Positions 40,095 to 41,418 of a stretch of 41,418 nucleotides of DNA are shown piece after piece. This stretch comes from JAFHCF01 sp048497495 (GTDB lineage: Bacteria; Pseudomonadota; Alphaproteobacteria; Rhizobiales; Ancalomicrobiaceae), in NCBI GenBank assembly GCA_048497495.1, contig JAFHCF010000227.1:1-41418 (forward strand), read 5' to 3'. Under the pieces are notes generated by a model that had not been told where the DNA came from, made no database searches, and saw nothing but the letters and a program-made list of their open reading frames with translations. Made by a program: the position numbers and the translations under genes. Every line of letters starts with the position of its first letter. Position 1 is the first letter of the stretch.

Positions 40095-41162
40095 ATGGCA
40101 GGATTGGGCAGCGAACCCGGGGGCAGGAGACGGGCGATCGGCTGGGCCGCGCTGGTGGCGTTGTCGGCGGCGATCGCCTTCGCGCTCGACTTCGTCCGCC
40201 TGCCCGCCGCCTTCCTGATCGGCCCCCTGGTCGCGGCCATCGTGATCCGGATCTTCGTCGGCGACCCGCGGCTGCCGCGCTCCGCCGTCTTCGCCTCGCA
40301 GGCGGTGATCGGGGCGATGATCGGGGCGGCGATGACGCCGGCGATCGTCGCCACCTTCCTGGTCGAATGGCCGATCCTGATCGCGGTGGTGGCGGCGACG
40401 GTGATCTTCGCCGGGATCATCGGCTGGGCGCTGTCGCGCTTCGGCATCGTGCCCGGAACCACCGGGGTGTGGGGGTCGTCGCCGGGGGCGGCGAGCGCCA
40501 TGGTGATCCTCGCCGAGTTCCACGGCGGCGACGTCCGTCTCGTCGCCTTCATGCAATATCTCCGGGTGCTGTTCGTCGCCTCGGCCGCCTCGATCGGCGC
40601 CCGCTTGTGGCTCGGCGCCGGGGCGGCGAAGGAGCATGTGCTGTTCCCGCCGGTCGACGCGAAGGTGTTGGCGATCACCGTGGCGCTGATCGCCGTCGCC
40701 GGCTTCGTCGGGCTCAAGTCGAGGATGGCCAACGGGGCGATGCTCGGGCCGCTCCTGGCGGTGGCGGTGCTGCACGGCTCGGGGCTGATCGACGTGGTGC
40801 TGCCGCCGTGGCTGCTGATCGCCGCCTATACGGCGCTGGGCTGGAACATCGGCCTGCGCTTCACCCGCGAGGCGGTCGGCCACGCGGCGCGGGCGCTGCC
40901 GTGGATCGCCGCCTCGATCCTGGCGTTGATGCTGTTCTCCGCCGGGCTGGCGTGGCTCCTGGTGCGCGAGGTCGGCATCGATCCCCTGACCGCCTTCCTC
41001 GCCACCTCGCCCGGCGGCATGGACACGGTGGCGATCATCGCCGCCTCGACGCCGGTCGACGTCTCCTTCGTCATGGCCCTGCAGGTGCTGCGCTTCTTCG
41101 TGCTGGTGCTGATCGGGCCGACGCTGTCGCGCGCCGTCGCCGCGCGTCTGCCGAAGGCGTGA
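40095..41162 (+). CDS. AbrB family membrane protein
   Basis: This 355-aa protein has about nine to ten hydrophobic helices in two similar halves. The family was once labelled putative ammonia monooxygenase and is named after E. coli AbrB, not the Bacillus DNA-binding AbrB. Characteristic stretches are LPAAFLIGPLVAAIVIRI, GTTGVWGSSPGAASAMVILA and FLATSPGGMDTVAIIAAS. The SPG-A/G motif occurs in both halves. ATG 40095 follows GAGGGGG at good distance. A transporter or regulator role is suspected but unproven. A 7-bp stem (CGACGCC/GGCGTCG at 40,048-40,067) lies in its leader. Confidence 0.88.
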   Translation: MAGLGSEPGGRRRAIGWAALVALSAAIAFALDFVRLPAAFLIGPLVAAIVIRIFVGDPRLPRSAVFASQAVIGAMIGAAMTPAIVATFLVEWPILIAVVAATVIFAGIIGWALSRFGIVPGTTGVWGSSPGAASAMVILAEFHGGDVRLVAFMQYLRVLFVASAASIGARLWLGAGAAKEHVLFPPVDAKVLAITVALIAVAGFVGLKSRMANGAMLGPLLAVAVLHGSGLIDVVLPPWLLIAAYTALGWNIGLRFTREAVGHAARALPWIAASILALMLFSAGLAWLLVREVGIDPLTAFLATSPGGMDTVAIIAASTPVDVSFVMALQVLRFFVLVLIGPTLSRAVAARLPKA

Positions 41163-41248
41163 TCGGCGCGCAGTCGCCTTCCGTCCGGACGCTCGGCTCT
41201 GATAGGGTCGGGGCGACGAAGACACGGGCGGGCGATGGAGACGCGAGA

Positions 41249-41418
41249 ATGGGCGAGGGCGTGGCGGGCAAGCGCAACGAAGAAGGCATCGCCGCGACGA
41301 TCGGCATTCTGACGCAACGCTTCGGCGAAAGGGTCTCGACCTCGGCGTCGCTGCGCGAACAGCATGGCCATACCCTCACCTGGATCGCCAATCAGCCGCC
41401 GGACGCGGTGTTCTTCGC
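41249..41418 (+). CDS. FAD-linked oxidase, 3' end outside window
   Basis: Only the first 56 codons are present. ATG 41249 has GGAG eight bases upstream. The translation contains IAATIGILTQRFGERVSTSA then SLREQHGHTLTWIANQPPDA and VFF. This matches the start of FAD-binding oxidases of the glycolate oxidase/D-lactate dehydrogenase type: helix, FG-x-R-x-S/T, R-x2-H, and PPDAVxF leading into the FAD-binding PCMH fold. The substrate, likely a 2-hydroxy acid, cannot be judged from the fragment. It is 86 bases downstream of the AbrB-family gene on the same strand. Confidence 0.78.
   Translation, partial: MGEGVAGKRNEEGIAATIGILTQRFGERVSTSASLREQHGHTLTWIANQPPDAVFF

Noticed and set aside
38676..41225. 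A long minus-strand open frame of about 850 codons over the LysE, thioesterase and AbrB region
   Set aside because: Its translation is low-complexity Arg/Pro/His/Gln typical of shadow frames. The real genes in other frames carry family motifs.
1..41418. tRNA, rRNA, CRISPR array, insertion sequence or prophage
   Set aside because: None was found on reading: no repeated spacer pattern, no transposase or integrase motif, and no tRNA-like cloverleaf noticed. A tRNA or Rfam scan could not be run.

Overview
This window is a piece of a high-GC chromosome, by eye close to 70% G+C with strongly G/C-ending codons. Its gene content points to an alphaproteobacterium, most likely of the Hyphomicrobiales (Rhizobiales). 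The reasons are the dcw cell-wall/division cluster continued by lpxC, bamD, recN and ligA; an FtsZ with a very long C-terminal linker; and CtrA-type TTAA-N7-TTAA sites. No rRNA, tRNA, CRISPR array, insertion sequence or phage gene was seen.

Positions 1-19,539 hold the dcw cluster in a rearranged form. mraY (5' truncated), murD, ftsW and murG run on the plus strand. The usual continuation after murG (murC, murB, ddl, ftsQ, ftsA, ftsZ, lpxC, bamD, recN, ligA) is all present and in its normal internal order, but lies on the minus strand, so ligA is the end nearest murG and murC is about 15 kb away. This is what an inversion of one 15 kb block would produce. At the murG/ligA junction sit two small tandem paralogous genes (59 and 62 aa) of unknown function, behind an AT-rich leader with six TGCA motifs. 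Three CtrA-like sites lie inside ddl (upstream of ftsQA), upstream of ddl, and between ftsZ and lpxC.

Positions 19,540-26,330 carry phosphoglucomutase (minus) and then a divergent transport module. A large minus-strand protein fuses a DnaQ-type 3'-5' exonuclease to a CBS pair and a DUF294-type nucleotidyltransferase. Facing it across a 397-bp AT-rich intergenic region are a DUF4212 small subunit and a VC_2705-type sodium:solute symporter.

Positions 26,384-33,657 contain two small membrane proteins, a glutathione S-transferase, an M24 aminopeptidase P, a host-attachment-family protein, two adjacent L11-methyltransferase (PrmA) paralogues and a GT-C-like membrane protein. A 45-nt near-perfect palindrome lies between the aminopeptidase and the host-attachment gene.

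Positions 33,654-41,418 contain a short GNAT-like fragment, a UvrD/PcrA helicase, an HPP membrane protein, a NUDIX hydrolase, a WYL-type regulator with an operator-like inverted repeat and a divergent LysE exporter, a hotdog thioesterase, an AbrB-family membrane protein, and the first 56 codons of an FAD-linked oxidase cut off by the window end.
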